Assembly: GCF_947497045.1 (NCBI RefSeq)
Contig: NZ_CANMEU010000004.1
Location: 372,001-436,000, forward strand
Length of the DNA stretch: 64,000 nt
Direction of reading: 5' to 3'
From: an uncultured Tateyamaria sp.
GTDB lineage: Bacteria; Pseudomonadota; Alphaproteobacteria; Rhodobacterales; Rhodobacteraceae
Shown here: piece by piece, positions 8,236 through 16,741 of the stretch
Numbering within the stretch: position 1 is the first letter of the stretch
Layout: every line of letters starts with the position of its first letter
Notes under the pieces: model-generated
Told to the model about the DNA's origin: nothing
Database searches by the model: none
What the model saw: only the letters and a program-made list of their open reading frames with translations
Translations under genes and position numbers: made by a program

Positions 8236-9764
8236 TGTTGCGCCGAGAATTTCTTGCCAGCCTTGCGGCTCTTGCCGCCGCCCCGCGTGCGTCGTGGGCC
8301 CAAACAGCTGAGCCGGGTCTGCAACTGGGGGCCCGCACCCCGTTCAGCGCCACTGATGTGGCGGATATGGCGCGCGAGATGGCAACGCGCGACTACGAAC
8401 CTCGCCCTCTCATCCCCGAAGAGTGGCGCAACCTGACCTATGATCAGTATCGCAAGATCTGGTTCGATTCCCGCAATGCGCTGTGGGAGGGGTCGGACGC
8501 CCCGCAACGGGTCGATGTGTTCCCGCCGGGTCTGTATTTTCCGCAAGCGATCAAAACCTATGTGGTCGAGGACGGTCAGGCCCGCCCCATGCTGTTCGAC
8601 CTGAACGTCTTTGACACGACCGACAAGTTCCCGGACGTGCCTATCGATGACACGCTTGGTTATAGTGGCCTGCGCCTGCGCGCTGAATTGCGCCAGCCCG
8701 GCATTTACGAAGAATACGCGGTGTTTCAGGGCGCAAGCTATTTCCGCGGCATCGGCACCGGCGATATCTATGGGCTGTCGGCCCGTGGCCTCGCGCTCAA
8801 GACAGGTGATCCGATGGGGGAGGAGTTCCCCGATTTCACCCGCTTCTGGCTGGAACGCCCCGACGATGGGGCAACCACAATCGTTCTGCACGCGTTGCTC
8901 GACAGCCCATCCTGCACGGGTGCTTACCGGTTCGAGATCACGCCCGGCCAACCACTCACCATGCAGGTCGAGGCCGAGATTTTTGCGCGCACGACCCTGA
9001 CCCATGTGGGGATTGCGCCGCTGACCTCGATGTTCCTGTTCGATGACACGGATCGACAGCGCTTTGATGACTTCCGCCCCGCCGTTTATGACAGCGACGG
9101 GCTGATGATCCACAACGGCGCGGGCGAGGTGATCTGGCGCCCGCTTGCCAACCCGCTGACATTGCAGATCAGCGCCTTCGGTGACACCGACCCACGCGGC
9201 TTTGGCCTTATGCAGCGGGCGCGCAGTTTCGAACATTTCAACGACCTTGAGGCGCTTTATCACCGCCGTCCCGGTCTGTGGGTCACACCCGGTGAAGGCT
9301 GGGGGCGCGGCAATGTGCAGCTGGTCGAGATCCCGGCCGACCTCGAAATTTACGACAACATCGTCGCTTACTGGCGTCCCTCGGCGGATATCGAGGCAGG
9401 CCAGTCACGCCGCATGACCTATCGCCTTGATTGGGGCGAAGACCCGGCACCACGCACCGCCATGCCCCTGCGTGTCACCAACACGGCCGCAGGCGGGCGC
9501 CCCGAAGGCGGGCGCATCTTTGCCATCGACTTTGAAAACGCCGATCACGTACCAGAGGACCTGTCGCGGCTGGACCGGCTTGTGCGCAGCTCGGCGGGCG
9601 AAGTGACCGAGGGCATCATCCAGCGCAATCCGGCCACGGGTGGCCCGCGCCTGGCTTTCACCTTCATGCCGGGCGAGGCCACATGGGCTGAATTCCGGGC
9701 GCAACTGCGTCTTGACGGCGAAGCGCTGAGCGAAGTCTGGCTCTATCGGTGGACCAAGTCGTGA
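8235..9764 (+). CDS. opgG: Periplasmic glucan biosynthesis protein OpgG/OpgD family
   Basis: A 509-residue periplasmic protein of the MdoG family, needed to shape or release the beta-glucan backbone made by OpgH. The N-terminus carries a twin-arginine motif (R3-R4-E-F-L) followed by an Ala-rich hydrophobic stretch, so Tat export is likely; Tat export is usual for OpgD, whereas enterobacterial OpgG uses Sec. The body has the family length and domain order. ATG 8235 overlaps the opgC stop codon. The 3' end overlaps opgH by up to 16 bases. With only one G/D-type gene here, the name opgG is assigned by operon position and could equally be opgD-like. Confidence 0.9.
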   Translation: MLRREFLASLAALAAAPRASWAQTAEPGLQLGARTPFSATDVADMAREMATRDYEPRPLIPEEWRNLTYDQYRKIWFDSRNALWEGSDAPQRVDVFPPGLYFPQAIKTYVVEDGQARPMLFDLNVFDTTDKFPDVPIDDTLGYSGLRLRAELRQPGIYEEYAVFQGASYFRGIGTGDIYGLSARGLALKTGDPMGEEFPDFTRFWLERPDDGATTIVLHALLDSPSCTGAYRFEITPGQPLTMQVEAEIFARTTLTHVGIAPLTSMFLFDDTDRQRFDDFRPAVYDSDGLMIHNGAGEVIWRPLANPLTLQISAFGDTDPRGFGLMQRARSFEHFNDLEALYHRRPGLWVTPGEGWGRGNVQLVEIPADLEIYDNIVAYWRPSADIEAGQSRRMTYRLDWGEDPAPRTAMPLRVTNTAAGGRPEGGRIFAIDFENADHVPEDLSRLDRLVRSSAGEVTEGIIQRNPATGGPRLAFTFMPGEATWAEFRAQLRLDGEALSEVWLYRWTKS

Positions 9765-11605
9765 ACCAGCCCCATGCCATGCCCCCGCGTGCGCCACTGG
9801 CCATGCCTGCACAGGATTTCGGCACGGCCCCCGCAGTGGACATGCCCGGCACCGAAGCCCCTGACCCGATCTGGCGGATCGCGGTGTTCCTGCCCGCGCT
9901 GATCCTGACGGGCCTGATGATCTGGGCGCTGCACGGGTTGTTTGCAACGGCAGGCATGACCACGCTCGAATATGTGCTTCTGACGCTGATCGGCATGACC
10001 TTTGTCTGGGTCACGCTGGCCGTATCCACTGTGGGTGTGGGCCTGGCGGGGCGTTTTGATACTGTGAAAAAGCTGCCCGAGGCCGAACCGCTCGACGTGG
10101 CGCTTTTGGTCCCGATCTACAACGAGACCCCGTGGGATGTATTCGGCAATGCCGCCGCCATGTTGCAGGATCTGACGCGCCAGCGCGGCGGGCACCGCTA
10201 TACGCTGTTCGTGCTGAGCGACACGCAGGATGACGAGATTGCGATGCAGGAATGGCAGGCTTTCACCAGTCTGCAGGCCAGCGCGCCCATCACCGTCCAT
10301 TACCGCCGTCGCGCCGAAAATACAGACAAAAAGGTCGGCAATCTGCTCGACTGGATCACCGGGTGGGGGGCGGATTACGAGGCGATGCTGGTGCTGGACG
10401 CCGACAGCCTGATGACGGGCCGCGCCATTGATCGACTGGCCTGTGAATTGGCCGCCGACCCCAAGGCGGGCCTGATCCAGAGCTTTCCGCAGCTTATCGG
10501 CGCTGACACCCTGTTTGCGCGCATGCAGCAGTTTTCAAACGTCGCCTATGGCTGGCTACTGGCCGAGGGGTTGGCGCATTGGGCGCGCACCGAGGGCAAC
10601 TATTGGGGCCACAACGCGATCATCCGCACCCGCGCCTTTGCGTCCTCGGCCGGATTGCCCCATCTGCGCAGCCTTACCGGGCGCTCTGATCTGATCCTGA
10701 GCCATGATTTTATCGAAGCCTCGCTGCTGCGGCGCTCGGGGTGGCGGGTGCGTTTCCTGCCGCGCATGGCAGGTAGTTTCGAGGAAACGCCGGGCACCCT
10801 CATCGACTATGTGGTGCGTGACCAGCGCTGGTGCCGGGGCAACCTGCAACACCTGCGCCTGCTGACCACACGCGGGCTGCACCCGGTCAGTCGGTTCCAC
10901 CTGTTTCAGGGGGCAGCGGCGTACCTGATGTCGCCTGCGTGGTTTGTGCTACTGGTGTTCTGGGCGTTGCTTGGGCGCGATGAAAACACCAACGTTATCT
11001 CGTATTTCAACGAAGCAAACCCGTTGTTCCCAAACTGGCCCCCGGCCATGACCCATATCGACAGCGCCATCTTTCTGGTGGTGATGTATGTGATGTTGCT
11101 GACGCCAAAGCTGACAAGCGGGATCGTGATTGCGACCCATGCAAAGGCAGTGAAACTCTTTGGTGGGCGGCGCGCCTTTGCAGGCGCGGTCCTGCTTGAA
11201 CTGGCCCTGTCCATCGCCTACGCGCCAATTATGATGATTCAGCAGACGCGGGCTGTTCTGCGCGCCATCTTCGGACATGGCACGGGATGGCAGCCGCAAC
11301 AACGGGGTGGGCGGGCCTATCCGCTGCGCGCGTTGCTGGCCTTTCACTGGGTTGAAACGATTGTTGGGCTATTGTTACTGGCCGGTCTGGTCGCGGGCCT
11401 TGTGTCGTGGTGGCTTGTCCCGATCATGGCGAGCCTCGTGCTGGCCGTGCCCCTTTCTGCACTCAGCGCACGCAGCGTGGCGGGTCTGCCCCTGCGCCTC
11501 GACAATCCGCTGACCTTACGCGAACCCACCATCGTGGGCAACGCACGTGCGGCCCGCGCCGACATGCGCGCCCGGATCGAGGCCGCGAACGTGCCTGCCG
11601 AATGA
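9749..11605 (+). CDS. opgH: Glucan glucosyltransferase H (GT2)
   Basis: Inner-membrane family 2 glycosyltransferase that polymerises UDP-glucose into the linear backbone of periplasmic glucans. The 618-residue protein has two N-terminal membrane segments, a cytoplasmic GT-A domain beginning with V-A-L-L-V-P-I-Y-N-E, the D-A-D metal site, and the Q-R-W-C-R-G-N-L-Q motif of processive glycosyltransferases, then several C-terminal membrane helices. Three starts are possible: GTG 9749, GTG 9761 (overlapping the opgG stop as GTGA) and ATG 9779; the longest is listed. It is the last gene of the opgC-opgG-opgH operon and converges on the esterase gene at 11613. Confidence 0.92.
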   Translation: MDQVVNQPHAMPPRAPLAMPAQDFGTAPAVDMPGTEAPDPIWRIAVFLPALILTGLMIWALHGLFATAGMTTLEYVLLTLIGMTFVWVTLAVSTVGVGLAGRFDTVKKLPEAEPLDVALLVPIYNETPWDVFGNAAAMLQDLTRQRGGHRYTLFVLSDTQDDEIAMQEWQAFTSLQASAPITVHYRRRAENTDKKVGNLLDWITGWGADYEAMLVLDADSLMTGRAIDRLACELAADPKAGLIQSFPQLIGADTLFARMQQFSNVAYGWLLAEGLAHWARTEGNYWGHNAIIRTRAFASSAGLPHLRSLTGRSDLILSHDFIEASLLRRSGWRVRFLPRMAGSFEETPGTLIDYVVRDQRWCRGNLQHLRLLTTRGLHPVSRFHLFQGAAAYLMSPAWFVLLVFWALLGRDENTNVISYFNEANPLFPNWPPAMTHIDSAIFLVVMYVMLLTPKLTSGIVIATHAKAVKLFGGRRAFAGAVLLELALSIAYAPIMMIQQTRAVLRAIFGHGTGWQPQQRGGRAYPLRALLAFHWVETIVGLLLLAGLVAGLVSWWLVPIMASLVLAVPLSALSARSVAGLPLRLDNPLTLREPTIVGNARAARADMRARIEAANVPAE

Positions 11606-11612
11606 TCTGCGC

Positions 11613-12458
11613 CTAATTCGGGAGCGGCTGCAATCCGTCCAACCAGCTGAGCATCAGCGCCGCCCAACCGTCCGGCATCGTGTGCCCCCCGGGATAAAGC
11701 GCCAGTTCCAGTGCCGTGCCGGGTGCGCACCGATCCCAGGATCGGACCCAGAACGCATTCGACACATCAAAGCGATCGCCCCGCAGCTGCACGCAGTCAT
11801 TCATCTCGCGCCACAGCGACATGGCATAGAACACGTCCCCCTGCACCCATGCGTCAGGATCGTTCACGTCTTGCCCGCGCACCACGCGGCCCTCAAGCGG
11901 GACCGTCGTATCCCGCCAGCCATGGGTGTGCAGCATCCGCACGGGGCCTGCGCAGGTTTCAGGGTGTGGCCGCCATAGCGCGCCCGCCACAGGCACATAG
12001 GCCGCAAAAGCCTCGGGCGCGGCACAGGCCAGATAGTGGGTCATGGAGCCGCCAATCGAAAACCCGCCCAGCACCATTGCCTCGGCATCAAGGCTAAAGC
12101 GGGCGGCAGCATCATCGCGCACCGCTGTCAGAAAAGGGATTTCATCGCGTTGTGGGGGCCAATCGGGATGGAAGGACCAACGTCGACCGTTCGCGCCCTC
12201 TCGCGGCATCCCGTCAGGCGCGATGACCGCATAGCCAGCCTCCAGCGCGTCAGCCACCCACGCGCTGCGCAAGCTGCCCGCGCCGCTGCCCCCAAAGCCA
12301 TGGATGAACATGATCGCGCCCGTAGGCGGGCTCTCGGGCAAGGCGATGTGATAGGTGCCGCCCTCGATTTCACACGCACCCGGCTCTGGACCACAATCGG
12401 CCGCAGCCATCGTGGCGCTGGCCGCAAACACTGCGCCCGCAACACCCGCACGGATCAT
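11613..12458 (-). CDS. Exported alpha/beta-hydrolase, polyhydroxybutyrate depolymerase-like esterase
   Basis: A 281-residue exported serine esterase of the LpqC/PHB-depolymerase type. The first 20 residues are a Sec signal peptide. The nucleophile elbow is G-F-S-I-G (132-136, Ser134) and the oxyanion region H-G-F-G-G is near 53-57; a late His in G-G-H-T completes the expected triad. Substrate is unknown; family members cut short polyesters or feruloyl esters. Its start overlaps the end of the rhodanese gene by four bases (ATGA), forming an operon with the YHS and rhodanese proteins. Confidence 0.82.
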   Translation of the reverse strand: MIRAGVAGAVFAASATMAAADCGPEPGACEIEGGTYHIALPESPPTGAIMFIHGFGGSGAGSLRSAWVADALEAGYAVIAPDGMPREGANGRRWSFHPDWPPQRDEIPFLTAVRDDAAARFSLDAEAMVLGGFSIGGSMTHYLACAAPEAFAAYVPVAGALWRPHPETCAGPVRMLHTHGWRDTTVPLEGRVVRGQDVNDPDAWVQGDVFYAMSLWREMNDCVQLRGDRFDVSNAFWVRSWDRCAPGTALELALYPGGHTMPDGWAALMLSWLDGLQPLPN

Positions 12459-12955
12459 TCAGCGACCCAAGTCACAGTGGGCAGGCCACGTTTCAGCCAG
12501 CCGGGACCAGCACCCGAGCCAAGCATCCCTTCCGGCACGTCAATGATCGTTGTGAACCCCGCCTCGCTGAGCTGGCGCGACATGCGGCGGGACCGCACCC
12601 CACGGGCGCAAATCAGTGCCACAGGCGTATCTGTGCGCCCCGCCGTATGCACAAGCAGCACATCGGTGAAATCATCGCGGCGCATATCGATGGGGATAGC
12701 CCCCTCGCCCACGCCAGTGGTTTGCCATTCGTCAGGGCGGCGGATGTCGATCAGTACAACATCGCCCGACACCGCCGCGCTATGGGCGTCCGGCGTGCTC
12801 AGCGTGCCTTCTACCCCGGCCTGGGCCGAGATGTTGTACCAACGCGAGGCAAACACGGCGCCGCCCACGATCATCGCGCCCACGCCAAGTCCGAAGGCCC
12901 GGCGCGTTATGCGCCCGGCCCCTTGACCATCGGGGGTGTTGTGCTCAGCCGTCAT
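12455..12955 (-). CDS. Rhodanese-domain protein with Tat-like anchor
   Basis: A 166-residue protein with one rhodanese domain. The N-terminus reads R-I-T-R-R-A-F-G-L-G followed by a hydrophobic stretch (about 22-38), a twin-arginine signal or anchor, so the domain should face the periplasm. The active loop is C116-A-R-G-V-R121, the six-residue sulfurtransferase type. ATG 12955 was chosen because the upstream extension overlaps the YHS gene and lacks a signal-like sequence. It lies between the YHS gene (1 base upstream) and the esterase gene (4-base overlap). Sulfur acceptor unknown. Confidence 0.85.
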   Translation of the reverse strand: MTAEHNTPDGQGAGRITRRAFGLGVGAMIVGGAVFASRWYNISAQAGVEGTLSTPDAHSAAVSGDVVLIDIRRPDEWQTTGVGEGAIPIDMRRDDFTDVLLVHTAGRTDTPVALICARGVRSRRMSRQLSEAGFTTIIDVPEGMLGSGAGPGWLKRGLPTVTWVAE

Positions 12956-12956
12956 A

Positions 12957-13484
12957 TCAGGACCTGGGTGCCTCGCTTGTGAACTGGGGTACGGTCCGGT
13001 CGGAGGCGGGGCCGGGTTCAAGCGACACCCAGTTGCCTTCGGACTTGTCGAGGTTACCGGGAATGTCCGCCTCCCAGAAGCCCGCCACGTTCTGCGTGAT
13101 GTTCAGGTACAGCTTGCCATCCACGATGCGCCACAGTTCCGGGTTGGCCGGCACCTTGCCACCCTGGGCGACGCCATAGGCGCAGTGACCGTCATATTGG
13201 GGCGCGTATCTGGCCGGGTCTGCGACGAACAGATCACGGTTTTCCTTGGTCGAGAACGCGAAGGTCGAGCCGTTGTATTCGGCCGTGATGTCCGCCTTGC
13301 CGGGCACAGCGGTCGGTTGGGATTGACCCACAGGGGCCTGATCAAGGCTGAAATAGGCCACCACATCATAGCCTGACACCGCAAATCCGGTCTCATCGAT
13401 GTACTGATCCCCGGCAAATGCGGCTGTGGCAAGGGTCAGCGCGCTGACGGCAGCGGCTATGGTCAGGGTGAAACGGTTCATCAT
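12957..13484 (-). CDS. YHS domain-containing exported protein
   Basis: A 175-residue periplasmic protein with a clear signal peptide (about residues 1-24, ending A-F-A) and a YHS-type domain whose V-S-G-Y-D-V-V-A-Y-F sequence is typical of this family. YHS domains are often linked to metal or thiol handling, but no ligand is established. Two start codons in tandem (13484, 13481). It is the first gene of the three-gene run YHS-rhodanese-esterase, all exported. The 150 bp upstream (13485-13634) hold the presumed promoter and nothing else recognisable. Confidence 0.85.
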   Translation of the reverse strand: MMNRFTLTIAAAVSALTLATAAFAGDQYIDETGFAVSGYDVVAYFSLDQAPVGQSQPTAVPGKADITAEYNGSTFAFSTKENRDLFVADPARYAPQYDGHCAYGVAQGGKVPANPELWRIVDGKLYLNITQNVAGFWEADIPGNLDKSEGNWVSLEPGPASDRTVPQFTSEAPRS

Positions 13485-13634
13485 CAGGATCGTCCTATTG
13501 GCAGCTCATTATTGGGCGCAAGGCGTGTCCTGCCTTGGTGATGATGAGACAATAAGGGGTGTGTGTCTATCATTGCAGGCACCCTCGCGCCGTTGTGACT
13601 GCGCGCAATGTTGCCGTGATCAATCCGCGCAGGA

Positions 13635-14423
13635 TCAACGCAGACGCGGGGGGCGGTCGGGGTCTGATCCGGGTGCTGCGGTGTCGGGCGCACGCACGGG
13701 TGCCGGTTGGGGCAGATCAAAGCGCAAACCCACCCGCGCAAACCGTTCTGTCACCGGGTCACGCGCATCGAAGAACCCCACATCCATCGCCCCCGCCTCA
13801 ATCCCCGAGAATGTCAGCGCTTCGGATGCGGCCCGCGCAAGCGCCGTTTCCGCCCCCGGTGCGGCCCCCACCACCGCCAGCAGATGCCCCCGTTTGCCAT
13901 CCCCATCTGTGGTGCCCACAAGATAGGCCATCTGGGCCAGCCCCGTTGCAGTGGCAAGTTTCGTATCAAGCGCCGAGATCAACGCAGCGGGCAGTCCCGC
14001 AGGGGCAGAGACTTCGGCCAGGCGCGCCTCGACCTCATCGGGTCCATGGCCCAATGTGGCCGCCAGCCAGCGCACGCCGTCCGCATCCAGCAGGAACGAA
14101 GACGGGGCCACATCAAGGTTCAGACCCAGTCCGATGCCTTGCGCGCTCAACAACTCCGCAGTCACCCGACCCGACAGCGCGGCATAGGGGGCAGGCCCAC
14201 CCACAAAGGCCGCCAACCGTTCCTCGCGATCAAAGGCCAGAACCATCGCACCGGTACCGGGATCAAAGACCTGCGGGGTGATCTGATCCCCCTCCGCCTC
14301 GACCTCAAGCAGCAGGAACAACTCCGCATCGGCAAGCCGCTCAAAGAACCGCAGACGTGCGGTGTTATCCTCTGGCGCGGCCTGCATGGCGGCATGCGCA
14401 AGATCAAGCGGGGTGTCTGTCAT
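13635..14423 (-). CDS. SseB-family protein
   Basis: A 262-residue cytoplasmic protein with an SseB N-terminal domain in its first half and a conserved C-terminal part ending in a Pro/Asp-rich tail. The family name comes from an Escherichia coli gene linked to serine sensitivity; the biochemical role is unknown. ATG 14423 overlaps the end of the UDG-like gene (14420), so the two are co-translated. The frame is open upstream of this ATG but would run deep into the neighbouring gene. Confidence 0.8.
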   Translation of the reverse strand: MTDTPLDLAHAAMQAAPEDNTARLRFFERLADAELFLLLEVEAEGDQITPQVFDPGTGAMVLAFDREERLAAFVGGPAPYAALSGRVTAELLSAQGIGLGLNLDVAPSSFLLDADGVRWLAATLGHGPDEVEARLAEVSAPAGLPAALISALDTKLATATGLAQMAYLVGTTDGDGKRGHLLAVVGAAPGAETALARAASEALTFSGIEAGAMDVGFFDARDPVTERFARVGLRFDLPQPAPVRAPDTAAPGSDPDRPPRLR

Positions 14424-15001
14424 GCGAGAACCTCTTTGACGCGGGCGCGCAGGGCGGGCAGCACCTCGGCTTCGAACCACGGATTTTTTCTGATCCAACC
14501 GGTATTGCGCCACGAGGGATGAGGCAAGGGAAAGGCGCGGGGCGCATGGTCACGCCATGCCGCCACTGTGTCGGTCACATTTGTCTTGGTGCCCAAATGC
14601 CAGCTTTGCGCATAGCCTCCGATCAGCAGGACAAGAGGGACATCGCCCACCTCCTCCATCGCTGCCGCGCGCCATGTCTGCGCACAAATGCGCGGCGGCG
14701 GTCGGTCGGACCCCTTGGCGTCATAGCCCGGAAAACAGAATGCCATGGGCACGATGGCAAGCTTGTCGCGGTCATAGAATGTGGCCTCATCCACGCCCAT
14801 CCAGTCGCGCAACCGGTCCCCGGAGGGATCGGTGAACGGCTGTCCGCTTTCATGGACCCGCGCGCCGGGGGCCTGCCCTGCCACAAGAATGCGTGCGCCT
14901 TCCTTGAACCAGACAACGGGCCGTGGCGCATGCCCGGTTTCCGTCGCCGCAAAGCGATCAGCGCAGATGGTGCAGGCACGGATATCAGAGGCCACGGGCA
15001 T
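14420..15001 (-). CDS. Uracil-DNA glycosylase family protein
   Basis: A 193-residue protein of the uracil-DNA glycosylase superfamily. The glycosylase motif G-Q-A-P-G-A is followed by G-Q-P-F-T-D-P-S-G, as in family 4-type enzymes. An N-terminal Cys10-x-x-Cys13 pair is present, but the full four-cysteine Fe-S pattern of family 4/5 enzymes could not be confirmed. Members of this short subgroup are mostly untested, so a role in base excision repair is inferred from the fold. It forms an operon with the SseB gene and diverges from the ArsR regulator. Confidence 0.8.
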   Translation of the reverse strand: MPVASDIRACTICADRFAATETGHAPRPVVWFKEGARILVAGQAPGARVHESGQPFTDPSGDRLRDWMGVDEATFYDRDKLAIVPMAFCFPGYDAKGSDRPPPRICAQTWRAAAMEEVGDVPLVLLIGGYAQSWHLGTKTNVTDTVAAWRDHAPRAFPLPHPSWRNTGWIRKNPWFEAEVLPALRARVKEVLA

Positions 15002-15080
15002 AACGTCCAGCTAAAGCGTTGCCCTGCAAAGCGCAATCATTTCGATATTCTTCGAAATATGTCTTGGCGCGTTACAAATA

Positions 15081-15098
15081 TTTCTATAATTCTAGAAA
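15081..15098 (+). promoter_or_regulatory. Inverted repeat operator abutting the arsR-type start codon
   Basis: TTTCTA (15081-15086) and TAGAAA (15093-15098) form a perfect 6-bp inverted repeat with a 6-bp spacer, ending one base before the ATG at 15100. This size and A+T-rich style fit ArsR/SmtB operators. A second A+T-rich near-palindrome with a TTCGAA core lies at about 15047-15063. Binding by the downstream ArsR protein (autoregulation) is inference from position. Confidence 0.5.
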
Positions 15099-15099
15099 C

Positions 15100-15444
15100 A
15101 TGAAAATGGAATCACCCATCCCGCTCGATCTGACCCGCGCTGCCAGCGCCTTTGCCGCCCTTGGATCGGAACAACGTCTGTCGGTATTGCGCACCCTCGT
15201 GCGCGCCGGGCCCGAAGGGCTGAGCATCGGCGCGCTTGCGGATCGCACCGGCATCACCGGCTCCACCCTGACCCATCACGTCAAAATCCTGTCAACGGCG
15301 GGGCTTGTCACCCAAGCCCGTCAGGGGCGTTCGATCATCTGTGCCGCCGTTGCCTTTGATGAGGTCGAGAGCCTGTCGCGTTTCTTGCTGACCGAATGTT
15401 GCGCTGACGGCGCCGCCCCTGCCGAGGATCACCACCATGGCTGA
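15100..15444 (+). CDS. ArsR-family transcriptional regulator
   Basis: A 114-residue winged-helix repressor of the ArsR/SmtB type. The helix-turn-helix is in the middle (…G-I-T-G-S-T-L-T-H-H-V-K, about residues 52-64). A C-terminal Cys-Cys pair (E-C-C) and a terminal His-rich tail (D-H-H-H-G) are candidate metal or metalloid ligands; the ligand set differs from the classical C-x-C-x-x-C of ArsR. ATG 15100 is chosen by homology; ATG 15106 is an alternative. Neither has a visible Shine-Dalgarno sequence, and an inverted repeat sits directly against the start. It overlaps the permease gene by 8 bases. Confidence 0.88.
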   Translation: MKMESPIPLDLTRAASAFAALGSEQRLSVLRTLVRAGPEGLSIGALADRTGITGSTLTHHVKILSTAGLVTQARQGRSIICAAVAFDEVESLSRFLLTECCADGAAPAEDHHHG

Positions 15445-16465
15445 CACAACCACTCAGGCGATCCCCACATGGCGCAACCGGATCGATGGAGCATGGCTCT
15501 TTTCAGTCAGCTTGGTCGTACTCGTTGCGCTGTTTGACCGGGGCCAGTTGATCCCCACATTATCTTTTGCAGCCAAGGCACTGGCAGGCACTGCCCCTTT
15601 CATCCTGTTTGCGGTGTTTGCGGTTGCCTATCTCAAGGCGACGGGGGCGGAAAACCTGCTGGCCCGCGCGTTCGAGGGCAACCCGGCGCGGATGATCGTG
15701 ATGGCGGCATTGCTTGGCGGGCTGTCGCCTTTTTGTTCATGCGAGGTCATTCCCTTCATCGCCGCCTTGCTGGCAGTCGGCGCGCCGTTGGGGGCCGTGA
15801 TGGCGTTTTGGCTGGCCTCGCCGCTGATGGATCCGGCGATGTTTGCGATCACCACAGGCGCAATCAGCCCGGAATTCGCGCTGGCCAAGACGGTTGCCGC
15901 CGTGGGTTTGGGCATGTTTGGCGGGTTTGGGACCTTGTTGCTGGCCAACACGCCCGTCTTCGCCAACCCGTTGCGGGACAAGCCACAGGTGGGCGGGTGT
16001 TGCGGCGTCAAACAGCCTTTCTCGGCCAGGCCGGTCTGGACGTTCTGGCAAGACCCCGTACGCATCGCGACCTTCAAATCGACAGCACTGGAAAACGGGG
16101 TGTTCCTGCTGAAATGGCTCACATTGGCCTATGTGGTCGAGGCGCTGATGGTGAACTACATCCCGGCCAACCTGATTGCGAACGTGCTGGGCGGGAATGG
16201 GTTGGGAACGGTCATTCTGGGTGCGGTGGTGGGTATGCCAGCCTACCTGAACGGGTATGCAGCAGCCCCCCTGGTCGCCGAACTTCTGGATCAGGGGATG
16301 TCAAACGGGGCCGCCATGTCGTTTATGATCGCAGGCGGCGTCAGCTCCATCCCTGCTGCCATCGCCGTGTGGGCGCTGGTCAAACCACGGGTCTTCGCGG
16401 CCTATCTCGGCTTTGCGCTGAGTGGATCGGTGCTGGCCGGGATGGTGTGGCAGATCACGGGCTAG
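15437..16465 (+). CDS. CSC-motif permease (ArsP/DUF318, SO_0444-type efflux)
   Basis: A 342-residue polytopic membrane protein of the DUF318 permease family, which includes ArsP (organoarsenical efflux) and the SO_0444 Cu/Zn group. It has about eight to ten membrane segments. Candidate substrate-binding thiols are Cys100-Ser-Cys102 in a conserved P-F-C-S-C-E-V-I-P block and a Gly-Gly-Cys188-Cys189 pair in a cytoplasmic loop. It is translationally coupled to the ArsR-type regulator, so it is almost certainly induced by the ion it exports. Which metal or metalloid cannot be told from sequence. Confidence 0.88.
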   Translation: MADTTTQAIPTWRNRIDGAWLFSVSLVVLVALFDRGQLIPTLSFAAKALAGTAPFILFAVFAVAYLKATGAENLLARAFEGNPARMIVMAALLGGLSPFCSCEVIPFIAALLAVGAPLGAVMAFWLASPLMDPAMFAITTGAISPEFALAKTVAAVGLGMFGGFGTLLLANTPVFANPLRDKPQVGGCCGVKQPFSARPVWTFWQDPVRIATFKSTALENGVFLLKWLTLAYVVEALMVNYIPANLIANVLGGNGLGTVILGAVVGMPAYLNGYAAAPLVAELLDQGMSNGAAMSFMIAGGVSSIPAAIAVWALVKPRVFAAYLGFALSGSVLAGMVWQITG

Positions 16466-16741
16466 CGCACAAAACCTTGAAGCACGCGTGACAGGCCCCG
16501 CAGGCCGATCCGCGCCAAAGCCCATAAAAACAGGCCCAAACGCCGGTCACGGACGCCAAATCGGCCCGTGTGCGTTGTCGCGATTGACGCAACAGTGCCG
16601 GTGCAATCCTCTAGATTTGTTGGTAATAACGACATAATGTCGCCTAAATCGGTGACTACATCGTTAACACACCTCTGGTAAGGAGGGTCGAGGTCTCCCA
16701 CATAATGAGGGGGACGCAGCAGCACACGGCGGAGCACCGGG
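16466..16741. other. 276-bp intergenic region upstream of the polysaccharide export genes
   Basis: No convincing gene. It contains a perfect 13-base odd palindrome CGACATAATGTCG (16630-16642), a candidate operator about 100 bp before the KpsT-type gene. A 14-codon ORF (16705-16749) runs into the KpsT start but lacks a well-placed ribosome site. The rest shows nothing recognisable. Confidence 0.5.
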
